Assembly (NCBI GenBank): GCA_958295665.1
Contig: OY282560.1
Span: 189,506,561 to 189,570,560, forward strand
DNA from: Tipula vernalis
Taxonomy: Eukaryota > Arthropoda > Insecta > Diptera > Tipulidae
Length of the DNA stretch: 64,000 bases
Reading direction: 5' to 3'
Below, piece by piece: positions 24,222-34,754 of this stretch. Within the stretch, counting starts at the first letter, position 1. Each line of letters begins with the position of its first letter. A program made the position numbers and the translations under genes. A model generated the notes under the pieces. It had not been told where the DNA came from, made no database searches, and saw nothing but the letters and a program-made list of their open reading frames with translations.

Positions 24222-24780
24222 AGAGCCAACCAGCGAAACTGTAAGAAATGTAACAGAATTTAACGAAAGTTTTTTCTTACGGTAAATTTGGCAGGTCGGC
24301 TAGCGAAACTGTAACACAACTTGTCAATTGCTTTGATGGTGACGGTAGCTTGCATTAATATTTTGAAAAATTTGTGTAGAATTTTAAACTGGCGATGGAA
24401 TTGGAGGAACTTTGAGAATTATTTCAATTATTAAAAAGCCTTAAATTTTAAAAGGACATAAACATAAATAATAAAAGACACAGGTCTTGTGGCATAAGAA
24501 AAATAAATTGAAAATAAATAAATTTGAAAATAAATAATTTGATGTTACAATTTATAAAGTCTTTAATAATTCGGTTATGCTCCCACAACAAGGTTTCCAC
24601 AAAGTGCTATTTGGATTTTTAACATGTCCTTCAGTTTTGCGCGATAATTTTCGCTCTGTTAAGTTGACACTTCAATTTAACGAAACTGAACGAACATTTA
24701 AGGTTTGCTTGACACTAACATGTTATCTCCATATACCGCACTGTTAAATTAAATTTCTTAAAGGTTCGCTGGTTGGCTCT
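24222..24780. mobile_element. MITE with 16-bp TIR and TAA duplication
   Basis: AGAGCCAACCAGCGAA at the left is exactly inverted at the right (TTCGCTGGTTGGCTCT). TAA flanks on both sides (24219-24221, 24781-24783). A 3-bp TWA duplication is typical of PIF/Harbinger. A diverged copy of the TIR (GGCTAGCGAAACTGTAACA) lies inside near 24298. Confidence 0.7.
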
Positions 24781-24973
24781 TAACTTCGACTAATCCGATT
24801 TGGTATTCCAATTTGAACCGAGTTATTGTATCTATGAATAATTGAGCTACGCAGGGAAAAAGGAATTTACGGTCAATTCCACGTGGCTCCGGTATCGACT
24901 CCGGTTCCTTTAAAAATACGAAAATAAACGTAAACTCCGCGGCTCCGACTCCGGCTCCGATTACACAGCCCTA

Positions 24974-27110
24974 CAAAATACACTAGCTTCAAAAGTTTGT
25001 CATCAATTTTCACAAAATGTTTAGTACGGCATAATAAAATAATAAGCTCAAATACTTATGATGAAATGTCAAAATTTAGCTTTTGTGTAAAAGCCCTATA
25101 TCGCTATTTAAAATGCAAACTACAAAATGAAATTTAACGGTGAAATTTTAGTTTTTCATTGCTTCAATCATTTTTATATGTAACAATGTAGCGGCAAGTG
25201 CATACTAGCGCTTATAACGGAAAAATATAAAATTCAGAAATACTGTTGATTTTTTGTTGGTTTGGTTTAAGCCGCTTTTAAAATTCTTTCACCCAGGAAT
25301 AATATATTTTCTTTAATTTTCCACAAACAAAACCAGTTTACAAACAAATATTAATCAGACAACGGTTTTTTTGTTTGTTTGTTTGTTGGTTTTGAAAGTT
25401 GCATTAACAAATATTTCGTCAGAAGCGATAAAATATGAAATATAATTTTAATATATGAGTATAATATACATAGTTTATTAGTTAACCATGAATATATTTG
25501 TTACAAAATTGTAATTAATTTTATACGGTAAGGTTTATAAATAAGCATAATAATGCGGTACGTTAATACCGGGTGTGCAAGAAAATAAGGCTTTACAATA
25601 ATCGTGTCTTATGCAATTGGCTTTTTATATTACATTTTGCCAAACAACCGGAATTTGACAAAATCGATAAGAAAATCTGTCACCTAAGCGGGGTCAACGA
25701 CTAGTCAATACTCCAAATAATATCTCGGACTAAGGCCCATACGATACCTACCCATAAAGACCAACTGCTCGCTGAAGAACAGAAGTAGGACCGGCAAAAA
25801 ATCATTTTATTCGATGAGAATCTGCTCACTTCCGAACCGCCCTAAATGAAGTAAGCTCCAGGATAGCATAACTTTAAAAAATATTTATCAGTGTTATTTT
25901 CTCGTACCCTATAAATTAAAATGTAACCAAACCGTAATGTACAAGTATATCAATTACCTGATTAATTAACAAATACTTGTTATTGCAAAAATCAAATATT
26001 TACGGATGTGCACTTGAAAAAAATATACGGAAATAAGTGATTTCTACCTTTAAAATAAATACATGTTAAGTGTATTTGCATCCAAACGAAAAAATCCATG
26101 TATTGTAGTGACACATTTACTTCCAAAACTGTGTGCGAGGCTGTATAAATAAATAATGTTAACATTTATAATATACGAGTAAGGTCACTGCAATATTATT
26201 ATTATTGTTGGTTAAAGTAGTTTGAAGGTCATATCTTAAAAGAAGATTAAATTCTCGACTTAATTTGTGGAATGAAACCATGGCCATGGAATTTGATTTA
26301 TATTGTGTAGCTTACAAATATGTACTATGAAATGAGGTCGAAAACTTCGTAACACTACTTAATGTATATACATATAATACGTATGTATGTAACTATGTCC
26401 ATACTCATAAATGTAATTTTTATTACGAGTATAGTTGTAAACAAATTAACAGCTGTTTTCTGTTCAAAAAAATTACCTATTAACAATGAGCCATACACTT
26501 ACAAAACGAAGAATGGCGTTTTGTAATTATAATGAATTATAATAAATAATAAATTTTAAATATTTTTGTTCAAAGCCACTTATGATAATTAGCAAATCAA
26601 ACATAAACAATAGCAATGCCAAACGTAAAAGGCTCTTGTTTAAGTCATTAACGCTATTGAAAAGTATTAAGTTTATTGAACTCATGTGCGGTATAACGTG
26701 TGAAATAAAACTAAAGTTAACTGAACGTCCTACAGTTATAATACAAAGGCATTCGAATACTAACGCCTTTGTATTAAATAGTTTAGCGCTGTTTACGTAT
26801 TTTATGAGATAGGCCTTCAAACGCGATTCTTATAATATGACTGTATTTGTCTATTGTAAATAACAATAAACAGCTTTATTTCGTATTTTTAGTTTTGAAT
26901 CATTTCTTCCTGCGTTGCATTTGTCAGATCTGATGCGAGATATTGAGCGGAACTTCATTTTAAAATATCCCATATTTACATAATAGAATTCGGATTCGAA
27001 GTCTATGGTGGTCATTTCAATGCATGAATTGACTAACTCTTCAAATCTTGACTGGAGTAGGAGCTTTATCGTGCATTAGCAAAAAGCTAATACAAACAAA
27101 GTAATCGAAA
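24974..27110. other. mostly non-coding stretch
   Basis: It begins with the right flank of the composite insertion. A (GTTT)n microsatellite lies near 25370-25390. Apart from a possible transposase trace at 25.65-25.86 kb, I see no gene; the paired 26.5-26.8-kb frames have no motifs. Confidence 0.45.
25650..25860 (+). pseudogene. possible Tc1/mariner transposase trace
   Basis: Across frames it reads ISRTKAHTIP, THKDQLLAEEQK and IILFDENLLTSEPP. This is reminiscent of the helix-turn-helix and first catalytic (LFSDE) regions of Tc1/mariner transposases. There are multiple stops and no terminal repeats were found. Weak call. Confidence 0.3.
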
Positions 27111-27113
27111 TAA

Positions 27114-28422
27114 TCACGTCAATTCAATGTACATCTTCTATTCTCAATATCTTCTATTCTTCTATACTTTTGTATGAAAATTATTAAATGTCAAAATAGA
27201 AGGAAAAAATAGAAGAATTGCTATTCCATATTTAAAAAAAGCCAATTTTTTTGATTTTTTCGCTTAGAAGACTTTTACTAAAAATAGAAGACATACAAAT
27301 GCGACTTTTATGATAAGAAGAAATATTTTTTGTTCGATTTTTCTCAAAAGCGGGTTGTGTTCTTATATGATTGTGTTTTCATTTCTATCTTTTCTGATTA
27401 AATCAAAAAATTAATTTAAAAAATGGATTTTTATTTAATTCAAATGGAAAGAAACCGCCAAAAGCGCATTGCTACGGAAGGAAATGTATTAATTGTTTAA
27501 AAAAATTTAATTAAATATATTTTTTTAAACAAAAACTAAAAATGAGACTGAAGAACATAAGAATGAACGGGGAGGATCCTTTTGAGCTTCCTGATAGTGT
27601 ATTCCACAAATATTTTCGTTTGCAAAAGGGAAATTTTGTGACATTGATATCTGAGTTAGCAGCAAAATCTCGCTTCCACTCAATACGATTTAAATTACAA
27701 GTTTGTATGAATTATTTTAAAATGCAAATAGAAGGTACATATGTGAGTCTTATTTTTTAGGTGCTAGCTACTTTGCATTTTTATGGGCAAGGGAGCTATC
27801 AAGCTTGTTTGGGCTATTGAAAGGTAGATTTCGATGTTTGTTACGCCATCGGGTTCTGCATTATTCCCCTAAGAAAGCAGCCCAAATCATATATGCTATA
27901 TTTGCATTACATACGAGTAACAAGTTTTTGAATGATACAGCAATAGATGCTGAAGAATTAATTGAATTCGACGGCTTAGAATTCGCAAACGAGGAATTTT
28001 CCATTAATAGAAATCAATGGCGCAATTTAGGGTATCAAATTCGAGACCAATATGCGAGTAATTTATAAAATTTGTAATAAATAATTAAAATTTCATTAAA
28101 ATAAATATATTCATTTATAAAAATAAAGTATTTCAATTTTTTAATATATAAATAGTAATTCACATATTCACAATAAGCTCTATTGCTAAAAATATTTATC
28201 ACCAATTCACAGCTGTTGCTTTTTGGTAATAAAAATTTTGGACGTTTACATCAAATAGAAGAAAAAAATTCGGTTTCGAACTTTCCTTAATACAAATAGA
28301 AGATTAGAATCCCACTGCTACCTCTGAATAGCAAAATAAAAGAATCTTCTATTTTTGATTTCTTCTATTTGATTGAAGAAGACTTTTCAAGAAGAATAGA
28401 AGATTTCATTGAATCGACGTGA
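27114..28422 (+). mobile_element. Harbinger-type element, internally deleted (1.3 kb)
   Basis: The ends are inverted copies: ATCACGTCAATTCAATG then ATCTTCTATTC on the left (from 27113), and the same with few changes on the right (ending near 28424). The subterminal regions are rich in repeated CTTCTATT. TAA precedes the left end; the matching right trinucleotide is altered. The gene inside is a PIF/Harbinger nuclease. Confidence 0.7.
27542..28068 (+). pseudogene. PIF/Harbinger nuclease with catalytic core deleted
   Basis: Exon 1 gives the N-terminal region (PFELPDSVFHKYFRLQKGNF). A 60-base intron at 27701-27760 (CAA|GTTTGT...TTTTAG|GTGC) joins it in frame to VLATLHFYGQGSYQ, a strongly conserved Harbinger block. 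A deletion junction follows near 27804. The C-terminal FGLLKGRFRCLLRHRVLHYS with KAAQIIYAIFALH comes next, out of frame with exon 1. Everything between, including the DDE catalytic residues, is missing. In active relatives this protein works with a Myb-like partner encoded by the same element; none is present here. Confidence 0.85.
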
Positions 28423-28429
28423 ATATGTT

Positions 28430-29397
28430 TTAATCATTTTCTACAAGGTGTTGAATATTCAGCAACGAAGCCAACAATTTATACTAAGCTATAGATCCAT
28501 CCCTCCTTAAACATATCGTTTATTCGACATTGGTTTCATTTATTAAAGGTTTTTATCAATTTGGAAAATGTTTCATTCATTTTGGGCATAGTTTCGCTTA
28601 GTCCGAAAATCGGTGCTAACGATGGGCGAGATGTTAGTTTATCTGCGCATGCCTAATATATCAACCGTAAGTTGGATTGAAGATTAACCATCGTAAGGTT
28701 ATATTACTGATTCAGAACATAATCATGGAGAGCTCAACGGAATAATGATTTGCCAAAACCTGGTACGTTCCGTCACCCTAGTATTATTCATAACACCGTT
28801 TCACGTACTAAGTAAATACTAAAACAACTTACAATCCAAAATAGAAAATCTGAATAAAAACCATGTAATACAATTCAAGTACGACCAATACCAGAGCCTT
28901 CTAGAGTATAGAGCCATAATCATCATGATGTATTTTTTAGAAGCTTTTTTAGTGGTATAACTTTTCACTGAAATGATGCTTTTTAGCTTGAAGTAGCTTG
29001 AACTAGAAATTTCCCCAGGCGGTAATTTTTGTTGTTGTGAATTTTTTATTATATTTTGGTTTAAATAATTCAATTATTATTATAATCATAATTAAGAATT
29101 GTAACGTTTTCATTTAAAAATTTGTCTTAGGAAAAGAAATGATTTCCCTTATGTTTTGTGTCTTTTACTATGAAAAGTTTGGTTTTTTCCTCGTTTCTAA
29201 TTCCCTTAAAAAAGCTTCGTTTTTTAGACTATGGCTTTATATAATCAAGGTTGCTTTGCCAAATCTCATACAACCATTAATAATGAGCATTAGCATTTCG
29301 CTACATACTTGTGGCATAAATTTAAATTATTGGTAATAAAAAGTACATAATCCAAGTACTCCCAATAAAAGTGACAACTAAAACGAAAAGCATTCTC
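28430..29397. other. non-coding stretch
   Basis: No recognisable gene or repeat. The small frames at 28.8-29.3 kb lack motifs. Confidence 0.45.
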
Positions 29398-30320
29398 AAG
29401 CTTGATTTATATATGCGACTTGCGACGTATGACAGGTGGAAATAACCGAGACGCTTTCTTGACAACAATTTACTTTTGTGACGGGTCGCGCCACGCACAC
29501 TAATTATCAATTTTTTGTGGTGCTGTATTCCACTAAAAGGAAATGTGGCAAAACAATCAGAAATTAAGAAAAAAAAAAATTAAAAGTTTTACTAATATTG
29601 CTTTGATCAAAAATGAGCCTCACAAAATATTGTGACGGTGACACCTAGTGTGTAATAGAATAAGTAAAACAAATAGCTCAATGTTTACTGTACTAAATGG
29701 AATTTTCCATGATAAAAATTGTTACGTAATGTTTCTACGCTATTCCAACTGGAAAAGTCGTGAACTTTCGAGAAGCTTGGTTTGTGTATATAAAAAGGCG
29801 AACAAGATCGAATTGGATTATTCGTATTTGGAACGCGATAGAGTAAACTTGTAAGATTATAAGTAATTTTTGGTAAGCGAAAGAGTAAAGATTAAAAAGG
29901 AATTAAAAAGTGAATTAAAAAGTGTTTTTGTGGAAATAAAAATTATAAGTGAACAGTAAAATTTGAGAATAATTTATATAAAGTGATTTTGTGAATTTGT
30001 ATTAATAAACTGTGTTGTAATAATTCTTGTGTGAAATAAATAAATTCGTTGGTGATAAATTAAATTGAATTGGTTTTATTCACAATCCAGTGATACGAAC
30101 CTTATTTGACAAGGAAAAATCGTAACAATATGTATAAACAAAATTGCCGCCATGTTTTACACTAAATTTTTACGTGTATGTGTAAACCGTCACGAAAAAG
30201 ATAAAATTGGTTCATGTTTCGGCGTGTAGCGTGTGCCGTGTGACGAATGTCAAAATATTCGTTTCTAATTGGCTATAAGCTCCCGTCACACGTCGCACGT
30301 CGCATATGTAAATCAACCTT
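29398..30320. mobile_element. MITE (~420 bp) carrying a solo LTR
   Basis: The ends AAGCTTGATTTATATATGCG then ACTTGCGACGTATGAC (left) and the inverted AAGGTTGATTTACATATGCG then ACGTGCGACGTGTGAC (right) form terminal repeats of about 35 bp. The interior is split by a 497-bp LTR (29631-30127). No coding capacity. Target duplication not identified. Confidence 0.7.
29631..30127 (+). mobile_element. solo LTR of a retrotransposon (497 bp)
   Basis: It starts TGTGACGG and ends CGTAACA, with ATAT on both sides (29627-29630, 30128-30131) as a 4-bp target duplication. It has a TATA box (TATATAAAAAGG, near 29787) and AATAAA signals near 30004 and 30035 in the same orientation. The layout fits a Gypsy-type LTR left after recombination removed the interior. 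Confidence 0.8.
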
Positions 30321-31491
30321 CACGAATAGGCTTTTCGTTAGCCATCTGGCGATTAATAGCATAATATAGCTTAATTTATTTTAATCGGAAATTTATTCGA
30401 AAAATCTAAATGAGGCACACAGCATTTAAGCCTATTCGAAGTAAAAGAGTTTGTTCGATATTTACGAAAATATCTGAAACTGTTTGAGATTTCCAATATT
30501 ATTCGTGTTTTGCTTGTTACTGACTTACACAAATAATTCGAAAATTTTAGAAATTTTCGGGTTTTCTTCTTATCTCGTGATTTTTCGAATTTTTCGTGAC
30601 TTTTCTGGATTTTATTACAGGCTATTATGCAATATTTTTCAGACTTTTCGAAATTATTCATTAATATTCATTGATTGAGTATCTCTTGTTACAAGAATAT
30701 ACAATTATTTTTTCATTATCCATTGCTACATCAGTCTGTTGCTCACTCTTTCTTTTCCTTACATTAATAAAATATCACAAACAAAAATTTGGGTGATAAA
30801 TAATGCAGAACAGAAGTGTAAATAGTACGTTGTTTCATTTCATTCGACCAAGCTGAGATCGCATTAGAAAAATCGAATAATAGATAAAGCGAAATAGGCT
30901 ATAATTATATTCTTTAAACAAGAGAAACAGCTTATAACAACATGCCACCCCAGATTTTCGATATTTTAAGTTCAATAGTTGAAGATCATTCGAGTTTCTT
31001 AGCGATTATTTAAGATTTTTCAAAGCTAACGATTCCTACATAGAGATAATTTCCTATAATTTGCGCTTAACTTTAAGATGCAAGATATTACTAGGTTATT
31101 CGATATTATTGGATAATATCCATGTTATTATCCAGGAGTTGCATAAGGCGAGTATCAGCGTGCAAGATTAAGTTCCTTTGATTTCTATTACGTGATGTAG
31201 CTTACAGATAATTCTATATTTTTGAGAGTTTTGTAGAACTTTCAAGGTACCTCTAGTATCTTATTTTCTAAATTTTTAAAACTACGAATATCGTAATTTT
31301 TGAGACTTACAATTATGTAAATATTCGATGTTTTGTGATAATTTTGACATTTGAGATTGTCCATATTAATGAAGATTTGCTTGTGGTTCTAATAATAGAG
31401 GCAAATGATACTACTACAACAGCTCTGTATTTTTTTGCTTTCCAAAAATCTTACACCACTTCCTAATGAAACGAAAGCTGATTTAGAGCAA
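30321..31491. other. non-coding stretch
   Basis: AT-rich with many TTCGAAAATTT-like motifs on both strands near 30.4-30.65 kb. No gene recognised. Confidence 0.45.
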
Positions 31492-31500
31492 TATTCAAAT

Positions 31501-31898
31501 ACTTACGTGAAGTTTGTCCTAAGTTGCCTTAAATTGTCCTAAGTTGTCCTAAGTATGTCCTAAGGTTTTTTAAATGTGTTGGTGTAAAAGTTTCGTTATT
31601 ACGAATTTATTTAATTCATTTTTAAATTATAAAAATTATGCTTAAAATTATTTACTCTTACAAAAAAAATTTACATTTTATCTATAGCGCGAAATATTCT
31701 GATGGTAAATGTATAAAATCGGATCATTTTCCAAAAACTAAGAAACTGGCAGAAAACCCTTGTTTAATCGTGTTTGTTTGCGAATTTTCTTGTGAAAATC
31801 CTAGGAAAGCGGCCACCAAAATGTACACAATTCTAAGTTGTCATAAGATCTTATCTATTCGAAAAATAATTCACATTTGAAAAAAGTAGGAGATTAGG
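31501..31898 (+). repeat. left terminal inverted repeat
   Basis: About 400 bp. The outer part contains short direct repeats of TTGTCCTAAG. It is matched by 33663-34062 in reverse complement at roughly 95% identity by eye. Confidence 0.9.
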
Positions 31899-32250
31899 GT
31901 ATTTAGGACAACCATGTTTGACATAATCTCTTATGATACATCGAATATATGTATAAATGATTTTCCGAATTTTCTTGTGAAAATCCTAGGAAGCGGCCAC
32001 CAAAATGCTCTATATTCTAAGTTGTCGTAAGGTCTTATCTATTTGAAAAATATTTCACTTTTGAAAAAGTAGAGGATTAGGGTATTTAGGACAACCATGT
32101 TTGATATAATCTCTTATGATACATCGCATACATGTATAAATGAATTTCCAAATTTTCTTGAGAAAATCCTAGGAAGCGGCCACCAAAATGCTCTATATTC
32201 TAAACTGTCGTAAGGTCTTATCTATTCGAAAATTATTTCACTTTTGAAAA
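31782..32250 (+). repeat. ~184-bp tandem repeat, 2.5 copies
   Basis: The unit starts GAATTTTCTTGTGAAAATCC and includes GCGGCCACCAAAATG and GATTAGGGTATTTAGGACAA. Copies start at 31782, 31967 and 32150. The first overlaps the left TIR; the right TIR has only one partial unit, so the amplification is one-sided. Confidence 0.85.
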
Positions 32251-32329
32251 AATTCACCTTTGAAATGTTGTTTTCCGGATTAATACATTTTTATATTTAA
32301 AACAATCAGCTAGCTGGTGTTCAACGAAT

Positions 32330-32932
32330 TTGATTGTCAGTTTGACAATCAACGATCACAATATACGAAAAGAAATCGAACTGTGTAATAAATATAGGTA
32401 TGCTATTATACCTATCTGTGAAGCAGGCCACTGGACTTTAGCTGTCATAGATTTCGAAAAATCAAACGTAATTACTTACGATCCGCTAAACCCTATACGG
32501 CGGCAATTTAAAGAGGGTAACAAATTAAAAAAATGTATCAATAAACTTTTCACATATTATGGGAAACAAGTACCGAATTTCGAGGTAAATTCAATTAGTT
32601 CGCTGCCACAACAAAAAGATGGTTTTAATTGCGAACCTTTAGTAATTTATGCAGCAGAATATATTGTTACTGGTAATTTGTTCGAAGGCCTGCATTTAGA
32701 AAACGATGGTGTGAGTAGCTGCGCATTGGTTAATTATCGCCATTATCTCATGGATATTATTTCTAAAATTACAGAATCGATGGACAACAAGTGTTGAATT
32801 TATTTCGGAAAAATTTCAGATTTTAAAGCAACAATCCAATGTGCTTCCTGCAAGCGATTCGTGCATAAAAATTGCTTAACAGATTTTAAAATTATAAAAA
32901 ATGAATGTATGTTATGTTCTTCACAGAATTAA
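32330..32932 (+). CDS. Ulp1-type (C48) cysteine protease with C-terminal PHD-like finger
   Basis: The open part (32330-32797, 155 residues from a TTG) has the Ulp1/SENP triad: H34 in GHWTLAVID, D51 in TYDPL, Q95 and C101 in QQKDGFNCE. The H-to-D gap of 17 and Q-to-C gap of 6 match yeast Ulp1. Such enzymes cut SUMO or related proteins. The frame is open upstream to an acceptor-like AG at 32309, so an N-terminal exon is likely missing from this call. A TGA at 32795-32797 is followed in the same frame by CASCKRFVHKNC and ECMLC, a PHD-like Cys/His pattern ending at TAA 32930-32932. Either the TGA is a late mutation or translation stops there. The Gly usual after the Cys is Glu. It is the only gene in a Mutator-like element. 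Confidence 0.75.
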
Positions 32933-33662
32933 TTTGATTTGTGTTTAACCAATAAAAAATATTAAAATTAAAATGTATTTTAGAGCCACACACTATATAA
33001 TACATGTGTAAGACCGATATTACACTATCGTATTTCTACAACATAGAAATAATTTAGTATTTTTATAACATTTGGCTTATTACTCTGCACCAAACATTTT
33101 AGTGATCTTCCACAGTTGGGTAAACGTCAAATTTCTAGTAAACGTGGAAAATATTTATAAAACGTGAAAAATATTGAAGAAAAATGTGTTTATACTTGAG
33201 CAGCAGCAATATCTGGCATTGCTTTTGTGGGTCTTAAATACAAAAGACACAAGAAACTGAAGCTGGATGAAACCTTGGCACAAAACTCCACAAAAAAGTG
33301 TTAAACAAAATTGTCAAACAATTCCTAGTTTCCACATTCCATTAAATTTTTTGGTAATTCCCCATTCGCCAATCGTTTCTTTCGTCCATTTTGAGCATTT
33401 GTCAGACAAATATTGTAAAATTTAGCTTCATGAAGCTAACTATCATAAAAAAAATACTACAACAGAAAAATATTTTAATATGTATATCCTTATTAGAATA
33501 TCACATTAAATATTAAATTACATATTTCTAAGATGAATATATAGTGTAATATCAGCGTAATAAATTTTTATAAAGTAAGTAAAAATGGTTAAACATTCAA
33601 TACAGACGAACCAAACAGAAGGAAACTATTTATAAAAATAATTACTACATCTAAATATGTAC

Positions 33663-34062
33663 CCTAATCCCCTACTTTTTTCAAATGTGAATTATTTTTC
33701 GAATAGGTAAGACCTTATGACAATTTAGAATTGTGCACATTTTGGTGGCCGCTTTCCTAGGATTTTCACAAGAAAATTCGCAAGCAAACACGATTAAACA
33801 AGGGTTTTCTGCCAGTTTTTTAATTTTTGGAAAATGATCCGATTTTATACATTTACCATCAGAATATTTCGCGCCATAGAAAAAATGTAAATTTTTTTTT
33901 GTAAGAGTAAATAATCTTAAGCATAATTTTTATTATTTCAATATGAATTAAATAAATTCGTAATATCGAAACTTTTACACCAACACATTTAAAAAAAACT
34001 TAGAACATACTTAGGACAACTTAGGACAACTTAAGGCAACTTAGGACAAACTTCACGTACGT
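33663..34062 (-). repeat. right terminal inverted repeat
   Basis: Partner of the left repeat. It ends CTTCACGTACGT at 34062, followed by TATTCGAAT. Confidence 0.9.
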
Positions 34063-34183
34063 TATTCGAATGGCTTATCGTGTTTATGATGCCACGATGA
34101 TGATTCCGTGACATGTATGGTAAGCGACCCTAGAGAAATTGTTGTTGTTTCGTCTTTGGTTAAAATTCCTCATGGTTATCATT

Positions 34184-34640
34184 TTTTTTTTTTTTTTAGG
34201 GTGAGTGTTTGTTGTCCAGTGCACTGCGTCCATTGAGGCCTGTTGTGCATTCCTAGAGATGATTTCCTTACGTGAGATATAGGTCTATATCCCTGATAAA
34301 CGCCGCTACCTGATGCATATCCAGTGGGTCGGCGTTAGGCCACTGGATTACATGTGAATAAGTAGGTGGGGGTTATAGATGTGTTCACCTTCATCACCGA
34401 TCGTAATCAGATGATGAAAAATCCCTTTTGCATCCCGCCTCTGATTAGCCAATCGTAAATCAAATAAAGTTTTTTCGGCTTATTAAATTTGGAAACTAAA
34501 ATTTTAATGGTTTCATGCCAAATTGTTTACATTTCTTCGAGCAAAATTATAGAGCGGCATCAATAGATTTTTCGCTGAAAATCCTGGTGGTAATTATCCC
34601 CATTACCCTCCATGGATGAGTTCAGTAAACTGTTTTCACA
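34184..34640 (-). mobile_element. poly(A)-tailed retroposon 3' fragment (reverse strand)
   Basis: A run of about 14 T at 34184-34197 would be a poly(A) tail on the reverse strand. It follows moderately GC-rich sequence unlike its surroundings (for example GCAGTGCACTGGACAACAA on the reverse strand). This looks like the 3' UTR of a LINE or a SINE; there is no coding motif to decide. The upstream limit is approximate. Confidence 0.4.
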
Positions 34641-34754
34641 AGATGGAACGCCCTAGATGGGGCGACAGAAATGACTCTTAAGGAAGAATTATGAAAAACT
34701 TGGCTTCTAATTTTTAGTGGAGATGGTAGAAACGCGATTTCTTTGTCTTTTTAT

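Larger units (their letters stand above)
15223..24973. mobile_element. 9.75-kb composite insertion with inverted ends and 8-bp flanking repeats
   Basis: The left end starts TAGGGCTGCGGAGTCCGAG and the right end reads CTCCGATTACACAGCCCTA, an inverted pair. Both ends carry hexanucleotide arrays of GCTCCG/GCTCCA type. The bases outside are CAAAATAT (15215-15222) and CAAAATAC (24974-24981), 7 of 8 identical. The two flanks joined resemble a second local copy of the same sequence near 14.15-14.29 kb, which supports one insertion event. An 8-bp duplication fits a hAT-type element, but no hAT transposase is visible. Inside lie later insertions: the P-like element, the LINE with its mariner, and a MITE. 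Confidence 0.65.
31501..34062 (+). mobile_element. Mutator-like element with long TIRs and a protease gene
   Basis: A 2562-bp element. The terminal inverted repeats (31501-31898 and 33663-34062) are nearly identical for about 400 bp, beginning AC(T/G)TACGTGAAGTTTG. Flanking 9-mers TATTCAAAT (31492-31500) and TATTCGAAT (34063-34071) differ at one base. Long TIRs plus a 9-bp duplication are characteristic of Mutator-like elements. No transposase is seen; the interior holds only the Ulp1-type gene and about 1 kb of AT-rich sequence. Polintons and KDZ elements can also carry cysteine proteases but fit the duplication length less well. Confidence 0.8.

Noticed and set aside
26527..26820. Paired frames of 97 and 76 residues on opposite strands
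   Set aside because: Compositionally AT-driven and mutually overlapping with no conserved motif.
32798..32820. A ~30-base intron between the protease and the finger
   Set aside because: A GT and a TTTCAG are present, but about 30 bases is shorter than usual insect introns and the frame is continuous except for the TGA.
31492..34071. Calling the 2.56-kb element a Polinton/Maverick
   Set aside because: No polymerase, integrase, ATPase or capsid gene, and the flanks fit 9 bp rather than the 6 bp expected for Polintons.
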